64,000 nucleotides of DNA from Cladosporium sp. IMV 00045 (Eukaryota > Ascomycota > Dothideomycetes > Cladosporiales > Cladosporiaceae). Positions 1 through 12,681 of the stretch are shown here, in pieces. The DNA lies in assembly GCA_001931905.2 (NCBI GenBank), contig MSJI02000904.1:151304-215303 (forward strand), written 5' to 3'. Both the position numbers and the translations under genes were made by a program. Every line of letters begins with the position of its first letter. Position 1 is the first letter of the stretch. A model generated the notes under the pieces. It was not told the DNA's origin. It did no database searches and saw only the letters and a program-made list of their open reading frames with translations.

Positions 1-2516
1 CCCACGATTGGTTACGTTACGGTTCGATGGTGAGTGGAATGGATACCTGAGGAGGATGCGCTATGGGAATGCGCTGGAAACAGCTTGCAGCCGGAGGGTT
101 GGGTTTTGGAAAAGAAGATGGACAGGATTTGCTGACACTTTTCAGGTTCTTCGTCTGGGTCGAGGTTGTTTGGTGCAGTATCTGGGTCTCCAAGACCGTA
201 GCGCACTTCTTACCTTACATCTTCCAGCTACTTGTCGGAGTCGTCAACTCTGGTATTAGGAAATACTCGCTGGTCATTCGAGCTCTTGAGATTCCCCTCA
301 GCTTGGTGGGCTGGACTGTGACATCTCTGGCCACGTTCAAGCCTATCATGCTGCAGAACCCGATCCGCCGTAATCTGCCGACGCCTCAAGACGGAGAGGA
401 CCCGAAATCGCCGCAACATTGGGAGAACGTGGTCGAGAGGGTTCTTGCCGCTTTCGTTGTGGCCTCCCTCATCTTCCTCGGCGAGAAGCTCATCATTCAG
501 CTTATCTCGATCAACTACCACCGCAAGCAATTCACCGCCCGCATCAAGGCGTCAAAGCACAACATTTACCTGCTCGCTCAGCTCTACGAAGCATCCAGGA
601 ACATGTTCCCTGCTTACTGCCCTGAGTTCGCCGAGGAAGATGCTATCATTGCGGATCAACTGGATCTGAAGTTTGGAACCAAGAAGAGCAGTCACAACAG
701 GTCGGGCTCTCAAACTCCTATGCGTTTGATTCAGCGCAATGTTGGTCGCGTCGGTGATAAGATCAGCGCAGCGGTCGGTAATGTCGCCTCTGAAATCACC
801 GGTAGGGAGATGTTCAACTCCAACAGTGCTCACTCTATCGTTATCGAGGCCCTCGAGAAGAGGCGTACTTCTGAAGCTCTCGCTCGCCGTATTTGGATGT
901 CCTTCGTTGTCGAGGGACGCGATGCGCTTGTGCAAGACGATTTCCACGACGTGCTTGGCGAACAAAAGAGGCAGGTTGCCGAAGAAGCTTTCGTCGCTAT
1001 CGACTCGGATGCCAACGGCGATATCAGCTTGGAAGAAATGGTCACAACCGTCGTTGAGTTCAGCCGCGAGCGCAAGTCTATCTCCTCCAGCATGCACGAT
1101 GTCGACCAGGCCATCACTGTTCTGGACAGACTGCTCTGCACTGTCGTCTTCATTGCTATCGTCTTCGTCTTTGTGGCTTTCCTCAACCAGAGTTTCGTCA
1201 CGACTCTAGCCACCGCTGGTACGGCGCTGTTGTCGCTCTCGTTCGTTTTCGCCGCCACTACTCAGGAAGTTCTTGGTAGCTGCATTTTCTTGTTCGTCAA
1301 GCATCCTTACGACATTGGCGATCGCGTGGATATCAACGCCGATCAGTTCACGGTCGAGCATATCAGTCTGCTCTTCACAGTCTTCAAGCGTGCAAACGGT
1401 CACAAGGTTGGCGGTCTGGTACAAGTTCCCAACATTACGCTCAACACTCTATTCATCGAGAATCTGAGTCGCAGCCACGCCATGATGGAGGAATACTCCG
1501 TGTTTGTCTCTTTCGACACTACCTTCGAAGACATCCAAATCTTGAAGAACGAGCTCAACAAATTCGTCGCAGACAAGGACAATAGCAGAGACTTCCACCC
1601 GGACGTCAACATTGAGATTCTCGGCACCACCGACCAGAGCAAACTCGAAGTCCAGGTCCAGATCAAGCACAAGGGCAATTGGGCGAACGAGACTCTCCGC
1701 GCCGCCCGCCGCAGCAAGTTCATGTGCGCGCTCGTGTCTGCTCTCAAGGTCGTTCCCATCTACGGCCCCGGCGGTGGCTACGAAGCCGCCGGCACCGCCG
1801 CCAATCCCAGCTACTCCGTCACCATCTCCGACACCGAAGCCAAAGACAACATCACCGCCGCCGCCAAAGCCAAAGACGAACTTCGCCTCTTCCCGCCCAC
1901 CAAACCTGACGAAGACTCCTCCAGCGCCACCGCCAACGAAAACCAAGGCGCAGGCCTCACCGGCCGCGATGCCAAAATCGTCGACGACCTGCACGCCCGC
2001 GACCCAGCCGCCGACTTCGTCCGCGACGAAGCCTGGACCTCCGGCCGCGACGATCTCAGCCCCACCGGCACCCGCCGCAGCTACGACAACCAGTCCCTCG
2101 ACGAGGTCCGCGGCGTACTCCGCCGTGGCTCCTCGCGCGGCAAGCGTAGAGCCAGCAACGCTGCGAACACTTACCACGGCCCCTCAGTCCCGACCATCAA
2201 CGAGCCTTCAGGCAGCTACAGCGACTACCCCACGCGCCCTTCGCAGCCTACCTACCTGCAGCAGCCGGGCTATGGCTACGGTCAGCAGCAAGGGAGCTTC
2301 GCATCTCCCCTCCCGCCCGTGCAATCCGTCGTTTCGCCCATTGAGATGTCCCAGCTCGGTCGTAGCGAGTCTACCTCAGGGGGGAACAATAACCCTTACA
2401 TGCCTGCTGCGCCTGGCACGGCCTATCAAGGCGCGGGCCAGGGAGTTCCTCCGCCGCCTCCGCAGCCGGAGGATGATGATGAGGGGAAGGGGATGAGGCC
2501 TTATAGTGGTGCTTAG
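1..2516 (+). CDS. EF-hand mechanosensitive ion channel (MscS family), 5' partial
   Basis: A fungal MscS-like channel of the Msy1/Msy2 type, expected in ER or plasma membrane, where it opens on membrane tension and influences cytosolic Ca2+. The reading frame from base 63 gives 817 residues. Hydrophobic segments lie near residues 25-45, 48-70 and 85-100, with a further pair around 130-160. An EF-hand loop DSDANGDISLEE sits near residue 314. The pore-lining helix and beta domain (TTLATAGTALLSLSFVFA, then KHPYDIGDRVDI) lie at about 380-425. The tail after about residue 560 is Pro/Gly/Ser-rich and disordered. The Met at 63 is probably not the start: GTGAGT at 30-35 and TTGCAG ending at 90 suggest an intron (about 30-90) joining an exon outside the window, since family members have about 100-200 more N-terminal residues. 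The family call is firm; the 5' structure is inference. Confidence 0.88.
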
Positions 2517-4640
2517 AGGGAGGTTGAAGTATGTACGATTGGGGTTTGAGAAATTTGCCATCATCACATGGAGCGAGGGGCGAAGAATGCCCCGACTGAA
2601 ACGGAAAACTGGGCGTCTCTGATTTGTTTTTTTCTTTTCTTTCCTTGGATGATATGGACATTGGTGGTGGAGTGTACAAAACGAAAAAGTAACTGGTTTG
2701 TAAGGTTGGGTCATTAGCATAGGTTTAGCATAGCTTATTAGAAGGTTAGGATAGGATGGCATAGGTTGGCTTTCTCGATCGAGCGCATCGCTCTCGCGGG
2801 GCAATGGCATGTGTGTATCAGTTTTGCATATTCTCTTCCCTTATCCCTTTGCGTCTTTGCCTTCTTCACCTTCTCGCTTGCTTCTGAGTCTTTTTTTCTT
2901 TCTTCTTTCTTTTCTTTTTCTTTTTTTTTGTGACTATTCCGTTTCTTTGCCTTTTGCGTTGGTGGCATACTCGTGTACGTAGATATGCATGAGCCTGTGA
3001 ATTCATCGCGGAAGTGGAAAATTGTAGGAGGTACAGTACGGCTTTTCGGGGGAGTGCCGTAGACTCACTAATGCCAGACCGAATGAAGAGAATAAAGCTT
3101 CCCTCGATCGCAAGGGAACTGATTAGGTATGTTGACGGCGAGGTGATTCTTCGCATCGAACCGGAATTAGGGATACTTTTGGATTTTTCTTTACTTAGCT
3201 TGCTTTTTTCGTGGTCTTGTTTTGCCTGTTGTGTTGGGAGGGTATGTGGACGTGGGTACGTGATGGGATAGAGGTTGCCTCCTGGGCTTGGATCATTGGG
3301 CATTATTGGTGGTGAGATTTGTGCGCAGGTCGACTATCCTGTTGGTCTGGGATTTGATGCTTCGTACCGACTTGGGTGGAGTGAGGTGGTTTTCATCAAA
3401 GGAGCGTTGTGTTCTGCTTTCCTATGGATGCCTATGCGAGGTTTTGGAACCGCGACTGGCTCGATTTCGTATTCGTGGGAGGAGGCATGTTTTTACTGCG
3501 AACACTCATCTCAAATGGCTACCTTCTTATTTCATCGACCACTAGCTTTCTTTTCCTCGAGACCTTTCGCATATGCCTTGGCATTTTGGCATGGGAAGGC
3601 AAGGCAGGCAGGAAAGCGTCATTCACTACTAGTACCTTGTGTATAGACGTCCAGGGCTACAGTACATGTACTTGTATCCCACCTAATCGACAGGGAAGGA
3701 AGGCCGGCTTGCGTTCTTCTCGAAACATGTTCTACACTATCGTCGGATCGCCTCAAGGTTAGATATCTCTAACTGACTAGGAGATGTGCTGTCTGAGATT
3801 GACCAAGTCAAGTTTTGAGAGGTGTCAAGCCGGCTTTTGAAACGAAGGCTGAAGGGTGGATTGCCTATGACAGTCGCAAGCGAAACAGATGCGAGCGTTC
3901 TTCGCGCAAGATGGTGTCTGCCGAATCGAGTGCAAGGAGATTTTCTTGTGGTGAAGTGAGAGGGTATGAAATCAGAACAAGTGATGTCCGGGAAATGCTC
4001 GCCTCTGGCCAAAAAGCACCAACACCCGAACCCCTCTATCCCTTCAATAATGTTGAGGTTTGGGGAACGTCATTGCTTCAGGAGGCAGGATTCGTACATT
4101 TGGTGCATGTCTCGCGCATGCATGATAAGGGATAATGGCAAGGATGGTCTAGCTGTGTCATGCGTTACTTGTATTTGGCGAGCACTGGATTGGCGAAGTA
4201 GCGGCTGCTACAAATATCATAGAACAGGAGGCAGCAAGCTTTTGTACGCGCAAGTTGCTTGTTGGCAGAGTGGCGATATCATTCGTCGCTGCGAAAATTT
4301 GCCCGACATGGCTTGAACAGCATGTAAGAAGTTGCTGCAGCCCGCAATCGATTCTCTATTGCGAATAAGTGTTATTTCCGACAAAATGAATGCATCAAAG
4401 CATAAGTGAAGTCAAACGCAAGTAGAGTCACAGTCACAAGGCATGGCGTTCTCTCCTCAGCGCAAGCTGCCAAGCCGGGCACAGACCGCCTCCCGCTGGA
4501 TTTTCGAACGAAATACTACTGCCCGTCGTGTCCAGCAACGACGAGTAGGAGGCGTGACCTAGTTACCGCTCAACCCAACCCTACACGGCCCACACGACAT
4601 CTTCGACGTTCGCTGTCACACGACCGGTCACACAGCAACG
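2517..4640. other. Intergenic, no supported gene
   Basis: About 2.1 kb between the channel gene and eIF3c. It holds the 3' UTR of the channel gene, a pyrimidine tract at 2889-2929 and the eIF3c promoter. Short open frames at 3275-3762 and 3815-4316 have no recognisable motif and no splice-linked partner, so I call no gene. Confidence 0.5.
2889..2929 (+). repeat. T/C-rich low-complexity tract
   Basis: About 41 bases made almost only of T with scattered C and one G, in the 3' flank of the channel gene. A simple-sequence tract with no sign of function. Confidence 0.75.
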
Positions 4641-7211
4641 ATGTCTCGCTTTTTCCACGCCGGCGACAGCTCCAGCGAGAGCTCCGATGAGGAGGAGTTC
4701 GATATCAACGAGGAGCGCTCCGAGGACGAGTCATCGGAAGAATCTTCGGAGGAGGAGTCGGACGTCGACGACAGCAGCGACAGCGACAGCGACGACGATG
4801 GCAAGACTGGTGCCAACCGTTTCTTGCGCGAGGCCTCGGATGATTCGGAAAGCGAGGATGAGGACAAGGTCACGGTGGTCAAGTCCGCGAAGGACAAGCG
4901 CTTCGACGAGCTCGAGGGCACCATCAAACTGATCGAGAACGCCGGAAGGATCTCTGACTGGAACGTAATTAACGAGCAATACGACCGCATGAACCGCCAA
5001 GTACCTGTCCTGATGCGCAACCTGGACGGCAAGCCCCCGAAGATGTTCATCAAGACCATCGCCGAGCTGGAGACCAGCGTTGCCGAGGCCTTCGAGAAAC
5101 AGAAGGTCACCCCCAAGAAGATGAACCCGATCGCACAGAAAGGCCTCAACGCGCTGCGCCAGAAGATCAAGAAGAACAACCGCGACTTCCAGAGCGACAT
5201 CACCAGCTTCCGCGAGAACCCCGACCAGTACATGAAGGAGGAGGCCGCCGCCGAGGAGGCGCCCGCGCCCAAGAAGACCAAGAAGAGCTTGGTTGTCAAC
5301 GAGAGCCAGATCGAGGAGGGCGAGGAGGGTTTCACCATGGTCGGTGCTGGTGGCAAGGCCATGGTCTACACGCCCGAGAGCATTCTCAAGCACCTCCGCT
5401 CCATCGTCGAGTCTCGCGGCAGGAAGAACACCGACCGTGCCGAGCAGATCAAGATTATGGAGAAGCTTATGGACGTCGCGATCAACGACTACCAGCGCGT
5501 CCGCGTCCTCCTCACTCTTGTCGCTACCCGCTTCGACCTCACATCCGGCACCGGCTCGCAAATGTCCCACGAGAACTGGAAGGCCGCCCAGCAGGAGATC
5601 GCTCGCCTGCTTGAGGTTCTTGAGAACAACAAGGAGATCATGGTGGCTGAGAATGCCGAGGAGTGGGAAGACGACGAGAAGCTGCCCACCATCGAGCCCG
5701 GCAAGATCTTCAAGGTCCCCGGCAGCGTTGGCTCTTTCATCGAGCGTCTTGATGACGAGCTCACCCGTGTTCTGCAGCAGGTTGACCCTCACACCGCCGA
5801 GTACGTCGAGCGCCTGACTGACGAGACTGCCCTCTACGCCAACCTTGTTCGCGCCCAGCTTTACGCCGAGCGCTGCAGGGCCACCCCTGAGCTCAACCAG
5901 GGCCCCGAGAACGTCAACCGTGTTGTCATCCGCCGTCTGGAGCACGTCTACTTCAAGCCTTCGCAGGTTGTCTCTATCCTGGAGGAGCAGACCTGGAACG
6001 CCCTGCCCGCCAAGCTTGACTCCAAGGTCACCCCTAGGAACAACAAGAACGACATCACCACTCTCATCCAGACTCTCTGCGGCCACCTCTTCAAGGAGAG
6101 CGAGGGCATCATCCGCGCACGCGCTATGCTTTGCCAGGTCTACCACCTTGCTCTGCACGACCAGTACTACAAGGCTCGTGACATGATGCTCATGTCCCAC
6201 TTGCAGGAGACCATCAGCCAGTTCGACATCAACACCCAGATTCTCTACAACCGCACTCTCACTCAGGTCGGCCTCTGCGCTTTCCGTGCTGGTCTCATCT
6301 ACGAGTGCCAAAACAGCTTGCAGGACATCTGCGGCAGCCAGCGCCAGAAGGAGCTGCTCGCCCAGGGCCTGCAGATGCAGCGCTACAGCCAGATCACCCC
6401 CGAGCAAGAACGCCTGGAGAGACAAAGACAGCTCCCCTTCCACATGCACATTAACCTTGAGCTCCTCGAGTGCGTCTACCTTACCTGCTCTATGCTTCTC
6501 GAGATTCCTCTGCTTGCCCAGGTCGGCTCCAGCCCCGACGTCCGCAAGCGTGTCATCTCCAAGTCTTACCGCCGTATGTTGGAGTACCACGAGCGCCAGA
6601 TCTTCACCGGTCCACCTGAGAACACCCGCGACCACGTCATGCAGGCATCCAAGGCTCTTGCCGCTGGTGAGTGGAAGAAGGCTGCTGAGTTCATCACCTC
6701 AATAAAGATCTGGGACCTGCTGCCCAAGAAGGACGAGATCAAGCAGATGCTCGAGGCCCAGATCCAGGAGGAGGGTCTCCGCACCTACCTCTTCACCTAC
6801 GCTCCCTTCTACGAGACTCTCGGCACCGACCAGCTGGCCGGTATGTTCGACCTCGAGCCTCGCAAGGTCGCCTCGATCGTCAGCAAGATGATCCACCACG
6901 AGGAGCTTGCCGCTGCTCTCGACCAGGTCAACTCGGCCATCATCTTCCGCAAGGGCGTCGAGCTCTCCCGTCTGCAAAGCCTGTCCCTCACCCTCAGCGA
7001 CAAGGCCCAGCACCTCATCGAGTCCAACGAGCGTGTGTTGGAGCAGCGCACCCAGGGCACAGCTCACGCCTTCGAGAGGCAACCCCAGCGCGGCGGCCGG
7101 GGAGGTGGCCGTGGTGGACGAGGCCGTGGCAGCGGTCGTGGCGGTGGAGCCCCTCGGGGAGGCGGCGGTTTCACTGGCGGCGCTCTGGGTAACGCCATCC
7201 GTGCGCAGTAA
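4641..7211 (+). CDS. nip1: Eukaryotic translation initiation factor 3 subunit C (eIF3c/Nip1)
   Basis: Core subunit of eIF3, which in the cytosol binds the 40S subunit and, through the N-terminus of this subunit, contacts eIF5 and eIF1 to set start-codon choice. The 856-residue protein is uninterrupted. It begins [20 protein letters not shown] and has a strongly acidic Ser/Asp/Glu N-terminus to about residue 75, as in all Nip1 proteins. The eIF3c N-terminal domain follows (about 80-600), then a PCI domain (about 640-790), then a Gly/Arg (RGG) tail from about 808. Length fits the fungal family (about 810-870). The ATG at 4641 follows a TC/CA-rich leader and is the first in frame. Codon use is strongly C-ending, typical of a highly expressed gene. 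A long minus-strand open frame opposite it is a by-product of that codon bias. Confidence 0.97.
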   Translation: MSRFFHAGDSSSESSDEEEFDINEERSEDESSEESSEEESDVDDSSDSDSDDDGKTGANRFLREASDDSESEDEDKVTVVKSAKDKRFDELEGTIKLIENAGRISDWNVINEQYDRMNRQVPVLMRNLDGKPPKMFIKTIAELETSVAEAFEKQKVTPKKMNPIAQKGLNALRQKIKKNNRDFQSDITSFRENPDQYMKEEAAAEEAPAPKKTKKSLVVNESQIEEGEEGFTMVGAGGKAMVYTPESILKHLRSIVESRGRKNTDRAEQIKIMEKLMDVAINDYQRVRVLLTLVATRFDLTSGTGSQMSHENWKAAQQEIARLLEVLENNKEIMVAENAEEWEDDEKLPTIEPGKIFKVPGSVGSFIERLDDELTRVLQQVDPHTAEYVERLTDETALYANLVRAQLYAERCRATPELNQGPENVNRVVIRRLEHVYFKPSQVVSILEEQTWNALPAKLDSKVTPRNNKNDITTLIQTLCGHLFKESEGIIRARAMLCQVYHLALHDQYYKARDMMLMSHLQETISQFDINTQILYNRTLTQVGLCAFRAGLIYECQNSLQDICGSQRQKELLAQGLQMQRYSQITPEQERLERQRQLPFHMHINLELLECVYLTCSMLLEIPLLAQVGSSPDVRKRVISKSYRRMLEYHERQIFTGPPENTRDHVMQASKALAAGEWKKAAEFITSIKIWDLLPKKDEIKQMLEAQIQEEGLRTYLFTYAPFYETLGTDQLAGMFDLEPRKVASIVSKMIHHEELAAALDQVNSAIIFRKGVELSRLQSLSLTLSDKAQHLIESNERVLEQRTQGTAHAFERQPQRGGRGGGRGGRGRGSGRGGGAPRGGGGFTGGALGNAIRAQ

Positions 7212-7622
7212 GGAAGAAAAGTCTAAAGCGTTATTGGTTGTGGACGATGGGAATACATTGGCGGCGTTGAAGGGAAAGTTGCATTGCATCATGGATGCGA
7301 CGACACGGTTGTTGCAATGCTCTACCTGAACTTATGGGTGAAAAGATAGCACGCGTATGTGAATTTGTCATGTTTTTTTTTCCAATGAGTGATTGAGCAA
7401 TTGTAACAGTTTTCAATATTGTCAATTACGATTGACTTGTTCTCACAGTAATAACATCCCCGGGTTCGGGTTCATTGAGGTGCACGTAGCTATCAATCGA
7501 TCAATTGATGTGCCAGAAGCCCGTGATGTAGTGCATCTTCACAAGCGGCAAGCCGAGATCGCCGAGCTGCGCTTGCTTCTTCAGCAAGCGCCTGCCTCTG
7601 CTACTTCTCTCTCTACACTTCC
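7212..7622. other. Intergenic (eIF3c 3' UTR and next promoter)
   Basis: About 410 bases holding the eIF3c 3' flank, with a T-run at 7372-7381, and the promoter of the next gene. Nothing else seen. Confidence 0.6.
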
Positions 7623-8624
7623 ATGCATCGCAATGTAATGTCACAAAACATAGCCAGGCGTTTCGGCGCCTACGCCAACAACACACGAACAACAAACCAA
7701 CATGCCCGCCTCTTCGCCTCCTCCGCCCGCTCACGGCATCCCACCGCCGCCGAACTCTACGAGCACAACCGCGCGCACCGCGAAAGCCTAGCCTTCCTGC
7801 AAGAAGAAGAACGCCGCCACATGGTGCCCCTCACGGCGCATTTGGGAAAGTACATCAAAGTGCTGGAAGACTCGCAAAGGACCTTCGACCGCATCCCCGT
7901 CCTGCCGCAGTCGGAAAACATGCCTTCTCGCGCCAGACAGGAGGCGCGGATAGCTCACATTCATCGCACGGCTGCCACGCTGAAAGATCGTCTGGAACAG
8001 TTGAGGTTGCACTTGGAGGATCTTGAGAGGGAACCTTATCCGACTCTGGAAGAATTGGCGGATCAGGATATCGAGTGGGAATTCCAAGTCCGCGCCATGG
8101 GTCCCGAGGAGAGGAAGGATGTCCTCGCTAATCTGGAGCTGGAAGCCGCTGGGGATCGGCTTAGGGTCAGCGATACGTTGCAGAGGATCAGGGCGCAGCA
8201 GGGAAGGAGCAATGCGACGGTTTCGCAGGAGTCGTCTTCTGCATCTGCGAGGGAGGATGGTGCTGCGGCTGCTGTGTCTGGCAAGCCACTTTACATGAAT
8301 CCCAATGAGTGGGCGGGCGAGATGGCGGGCGAGACGGCGGACGAGATGGCGCAGCCGTGGTCTGAGAGTGTGAGTCCTGTGCCTTCGGGCCCGTTGCCTC
8401 GTCCGATGCAGATGAGTCTGCCTGAGGATGAGGAGAAGGCTATGGTGAAGCGGGAGGGCAAGGAGGGCTATCTTCCTGCTGCTGGTATTCCTGCAAATGC
8501 GGCTGAGTCTGAGAGGAGGGCTCCTGTTCCGGTTGAGCAGAGGCCGAGGGAGAGGAAGTTTGGTGATAATTTGCATAGTTTGCAGGCGAAGCTTGAGATG
8601 GCGTTGAAGCAGGGTCGTTCTTGA
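7623..8624 (+). CDS. Hypothetical coiled-coil protein, probably mitochondrial
   Basis: A 333-residue intronless gene that I do not recognise. The first 35 or so residues are rich in Arg, Asn, Ser and Ala with almost no acidic residues (MHRNVMSQNIARRFGAY and on to LFASSARSRH), which looks like a mitochondrial presequence. Residues about 40-200 are highly charged and helical with heptad-like spacing (for example LKDRLEQLRLHLEDLERE), so a coiled coil is likely. A short Glu/Met/Ala repeat (EMAGETADEMA) lies near residue 233. The C-terminus is Pro-rich and then basic. A mitochondrial ribosome or membrane-organising factor is possible, but no motif decides this. It sits alone between eIF3c and a regulator gene on the same strand. 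Confidence 0.7.
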   Translation: MHRNVMSQNIARRFGAYANNTRTTNQHARLFASSARSRHPTAAELYEHNRAHRESLAFLQEEERRHMVPLTAHLGKYIKVLEDSQRTFDRIPVLPQSENMPSRARQEARIAHIHRTAATLKDRLEQLRLHLEDLEREPYPTLEELADQDIEWEFQVRAMGPEERKDVLANLELEAAGDRLRVSDTLQRIRAQQGRSNATVSQESSSASAREDGAAAAVSGKPLYMNPNEWAGEMAGETADEMAQPWSESVSPVPSGPLPRPMQMSLPEDEEKAMVKREGKEGYLPAAGIPANAAESERRAPVPVEQRPRERKFGDNLHSLQAKLEMALKQGRS

Positions 8625-9035
8625 GGGCGGGTACAGGTCGGGGGTTCGTTTGGTCGGAGAAGTACATCTATGAACTACCTATACACGAGTGCAGCGATTA
8701 CTGGCAGCGTGATGATGGTCTCGCGGAGAGTGGTGGCTGCTCTGCAGCGGCGGATGAGTTTTGAAGGTATCAATGCATTATTCTCTATATATCAATCATA
8801 TCAATGGTATAATGTCCCTCGAACTGAGTTCAATAGCTGCCTTCTTATTTTCCCCTTCTTGCCTAAGTTACCGATATTTGATGCAATGGAACTGACTCGG
8901 TCTCGAAACCAGCTTCACTTGCAGGTACAGCGCATGCATCCTTCAGCCCAAGCTTCTTTCAGCCTCACCACTCGATAACTCAACACCCACCCATTTCGCA
9001 GTGATGAGCCCGAAAAATACCTGCGCGATTCTATC
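8625..9035. other. Intergenic, no gene seen
   Basis: About 410 bases of 3' flank and promoter. AT-rich around 8770-8815. No supported feature. Confidence 0.55.
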
Positions 9036-10598
9036 ATGCCAGGTGCTCCAACCGGCAAGGGCTGTGATGCATGCCGCAAACAAAAAAAGAAATGCGACCT
9101 TCTACGCCCGGCCTGCTCTCGCTGCCAACGCTTGAAGATCCCATGCATAGGCGCCGGCACCAAACGATACAAGTGGACGATAGAAACAACCGACCGAACC
9201 CAAACACGCATCTCCGTCAGTCCAGGCGTGGAACAAACCTCATCATCATCTTCAACAAAATCATCAATATCGCCACCAGACACATCCCTCTCGCGCCAAA
9301 TCAGCCGCAGTCCATCCAACAGCCAAACAGTCCTGACATCAACTCTAATCGACAAGGCCCACCTCACCATCAACTCGGACTTGCGCTACAACCTCACCTG
9401 GGCGTACGGGACTTTTATCCAGCAAGTCCCTCGACGGCTGGGGAGTAATGCTGCGCTCGACGCTGCTGCGACGTCGCTGGCGTTGTCGCATGTGAGGTAT
9501 TCTCTTGGGAGGAGAGATGTTACGCCTGCGGAAATTACGGCTTATGGGCATGCTTTGAGTGTGTTGAGGGGGTGTTTGGATGATAAGATGGTGGCTAGAG
9601 AGAGTAATACGCTTTGTGCGATTATGTTGCTTTTGGTTGTTCAGGTGAGTGAGACTGTGTTTGTATGTTGGATGTTACGTGTGGGCATGCGAGCTGACTA
9701 CTCCTGCTAGCAATTTGTTGGAGTCAATGGGAACAAGTTCACGGGGCACGGTGAAGGTGCTGCTATTATATTGAAGGCGAAGGGGGTTGGGTATAAGCCT
9801 AACGACGAGTTTGAGAGTGAGCTACTCTCCACATTGAGAGGGCCGTTGGTATGATCAGACGATTCTCAGTGCGATCCTACGATCCTTTCTTACTAACATC
9901 TCGCCCAGCTCTTCGAAGGCCTCTTCAACCCCAAAATTAATTTTACAGACGAAGAATGGGCATCCCTCGTCACCGACCACATGTCCAAAGGCTCACCATC
10001 AGAAGTCGACCGTCTGATCGCTTCTTGGGCCCATTTCCCCAAACTGACAGCAGCAGCCCGACAAGCCTCGCAGTGGAAATCAAGAACAGGCACAGACGAG
10101 TTCAAGGACGTATTAAAAGACTGCTGGGAACTCTACGCCGCGCAGCTGCAGCTCCTGAACGCCTGGCGGAACACCTACCGGCTCTCGTGCGAGCACGTCA
10201 GCAACACCGCCGGAGGCGATACCAAGTCAGTTGCCCGCGCCACCTACCTGTCCGCTTTCAACCAGCGCATCTACAGCATGGCCCTCTTCAACGTCTCCTA
10301 CCTCAACTGCCTCATCCGCGCCATGCTGCCTGCCGAAGCCGGCGGGACGTTGCGCAGAGAAGCATTTGGCTACAACCGCGAGATCGTCACGCTCGCGCAC
10401 GAGGCTATGGGGTACAGGCCGCTGGGCTCGGCTTTCACGCCGCTGTGTTTGATGGTGGCGTGGTTTACGCCGGAGGATGAGGAGATGCGGCTGGAAATCG
10501 AGGCGCTTTGGGCGGTTTATTGTGCTGATTTCCCGTCGGCGAGGGATGTTAAGTTGGAAAGGAATTTGGAGGGGTGTGGGTTTTTGAAGGCGGTTTGA
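9036..10598 (+). CDS. Zn2Cys6 fungal transcription factor
   Basis: A nuclear DNA-binding regulator of the Gal4 class, about 478 residues. The N-terminal zinc cluster has all six cysteines at 10, 13, 20, 27, 30 and 37 (spacing 2-6-6-2-6), with the basic stretch RKQKKK between the second and third. A Ser/Thr-rich linker follows (about 55-95). The rest is helical, as in the fungal-specific regulatory domain (DUF3468-like). Three exons join in phase: 9036-9644, 9711-9848 and 9909-10598. The introns are 66 and 60 nt; the second has a perfect TACTAAC branch site. Without splicing, the frame stops soon after GTGAGT. The ATG just before the zinc cluster is the natural start. Targets are unknown; its neighbours are housekeeping genes, so it does not look cluster-specific. 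Confidence 0.9.
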
Positions 10599-10920
10599 GC
10601 AGATCGGACGTTGCATGGTCTGGTGGCTTATATTTGCGATTTTAGAGAAGGACGTGTAATTATCAGAGTGACTACTAGCATACACGCAGTGAATTGAATT
10701 CATCTAATCATCTGTGAACCGTTTGATCACCATCTCTCTCCCACTCCTCCACACAAAGAAAGTGGGGTGCTCAGCCCGCATGACGAACGTCGCCGCTTGC
10801 TGCCTTTGGCGGGCTTTGGGCTTGGAAGTTGACTGCGTGCTGCGCCTTGTCTAGAACCTCTCTTGCATTTCCTTCGTACATGTATCCCTAACCCTCAATT
10901 CTCCGAAGAATACCGCAAAC
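10599..10920. other. Intergenic (Did2 promoter)
   Basis: About 320 bases between the regulator gene and did2. The last 60 bases before the did2 ATG are C/T/A-rich, typical of fungal leaders. No other feature seen. Confidence 0.5.
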
Positions 10921-11773
10921 ATGTCTGGTCTTGAGAAGGCGCTGTTCAACCTCAAGGTATGCTTATGCGCCAGGTAACATGCGATTGAGGATATGAGGAG
11001 AGCAGATTGACTGACACATCTTTGCCCTACTATCTAGTTTACCGCAAAGCAACTCAACCGACAAGCAGCGAAGGCTGGAAAAGATGAGCAGGCCGAGAGA
11101 GCGAAGTTGAAGAAGGTACGCTTCTTGCCCTCGTATTTCAATCTCCGGCACACATCCACCATCATTCAAAGAGAAAGCCGGAACGCTGATAGGGCCGCCT
11201 ACCCACCCTAGGCAATCCAACAAGGTCACGCCGACATAGCGAAAATCTACGCACAGAATGCAATCCGGAAGCAGAACGAGAAGCTGAACCTGCTGCGCCT
11301 GGGCTCGCGGATCGACGCCGTCAGCTCGCGCGTGCAGACTGCTGTGACCATGCGCTCGGTCACGGGGAGCATGGCGAATGTGGTCAAGGGGATGGATGGA
11401 GCTATGAAGAGTATGGATTTGGAAAAGGTAAGGAATACACATTCACTCTGCTCTGGGCAAAGAATGGGAATATGTCACTGATACGATTTCGGGAACGCAG
11501 ATCAGCGCAGTCATGGATCGCTTCGAGACGCAATTCGAAGACCTCGACGTCGCGACGGGATACTACGAGAATGCGACTTCTTCCGCCACGGCGGTCGCGA
11601 CACCCCAGGACGATGTGGATAAGCTGATGGGCCAGGTGGCCGACGAGGCGGGCGTGGAGCTGTCGCAGGAGATGAATTCGGCTACGCCTGCGAAGAATAT
11701 TGCTGCGCAGCAGCCGGAGGAGGAGAGGGAGGATAAATTGGGTGAGAGGTTGAGGGCGCTGAGGGCGACGTGA
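10921..11773 (+). CDS. did2: ESCRT-III-associated protein Did2/Vps46 (CHMP1)
   Basis: A Snf7-family protein of about 200 residues that acts on the endosome face, where it recruits the AAA ATPase Vps4 and helps disassemble ESCRT-III during multivesicular-body sorting. It is spread over four exons that join in frame: 10921-10956, 11038-11115, 11212-11427 and 11501-11773 (introns 81, 96 and 73 nt). The spliced protein starts [20 protein letters not shown]. It has the basic N-terminal helix ([16 protein letters not shown]), the core segment with [21 protein letters not shown], and an acidic C-terminal half. It ends in a MIM1-like helix ([12 protein letters not shown]) that docks Vps4. Length matches CHMP1 proteins (about 200). 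The first exon is only 12 codons, so automatic gene finders may miss it. Confidence 0.95.
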
Positions 11774-12681
11774 GATGACAGTCTTGTGAGAATTGTTGTT
11801 GCTGATCACATATTGGGATTCTTTATGATGGGGGAAAGATGGCGTTCTGGCGCGACTGGTGTTTATAGCCCTGGGTATCGCTGCATGGAGATATTTTTGA
11901 ATTAAAGACGTTGCTATACCATACACGTCTTCCGAAAGACGATACTCTTGTCATCTCGGTCTCTGCCTCCGATGATGACTTGGACATAACACGAATCACA
12001 TGTTCTGGGCGTAGTTAAGCCGGCGACTAACTCCTAGCACATCGCGATAATGCTGGCATGAGCTAAGGTATTCATGACAGCCGATTCGTTGGCATAACCC
12101 AAGATACGACCGAGCGCACGCCATCACCAATCAAGATGGTGTACGACAACTTCAATCTAATCCGCCTCGTCAGCTAGACCCATCGGCAGCAAGCTCCCCG
12201 AAACCTGGAAGGTGAGGCTTGGCTGGCAGTTGCTTGGAACTGTAACATCCCCTTGCTTCGAAAGGAAAGCGTGCAAAATAACAACGTCAGTTGGAGTGAT
12301 GACTGGAGTGATGGCTATTCTCTGACTTCTCCATGGCTGTCATGCGCGACCATCAACCATAATAATGCGTAAGTGTCATTCTCTTCTAGAAGCAACCAAT
12401 TGCACACCACACTTCCACGCTTGACTGCTGCACAGCCTCGCATCATCGACCATCCGACGCCACCTGAGGCGCTGCCGCGGTGCGCTAGTCAGGCAAATCT
12501 CCACCCTGACGCAGCTTAACCGACCTTGTCCCAAGCTTATTGCTTTCTAAGGCCCTCTAGCTCGCGCCCTCGCTCCATATAACCCCAATCTCTCCACGAT
12601 CCCATTATCTCCCTTCTTCTCTCCCTCTCCTTCTACTCAACACGCCCGGTTGCCGCCAGCTACCGTTACGCCTATACTTCG
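11774..12681. other. Intergenic and CT-rich promoter
   Basis: About 900 bases with no supported gene. The stretch 12590-12640 just before the exchanger gene is strongly C/T-rich, a common fungal promoter and leader pattern. Confidence 0.5.

Noticed and set aside
1449..2496. Open frames in other phases over the 3' half of the channel gene
   Set aside because: Low-complexity Gly/Val/Ala and Pro/Ser translations of GC-rich codons, overlapping a firmly identified gene.
2889..2929. T/C tract considered as a transposon poly-A tail on the minus strand
   Set aside because: No coding remnant, target-site duplication or element body next to it.
3275..4316. Several plus-strand open frames of 85-138 codons
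   Set aside because: Cys/Phe/Trp-rich random-like translations with no motif, in the long gap before eIF3c.
4731..6635. A 634-codon minus-strand open frame opposite eIF3c
   Set aside because: It mirrors the highly C-biased codons of eIF3c (Leu/Val/Asp-rich with no motif) and is a by-product of that bias.
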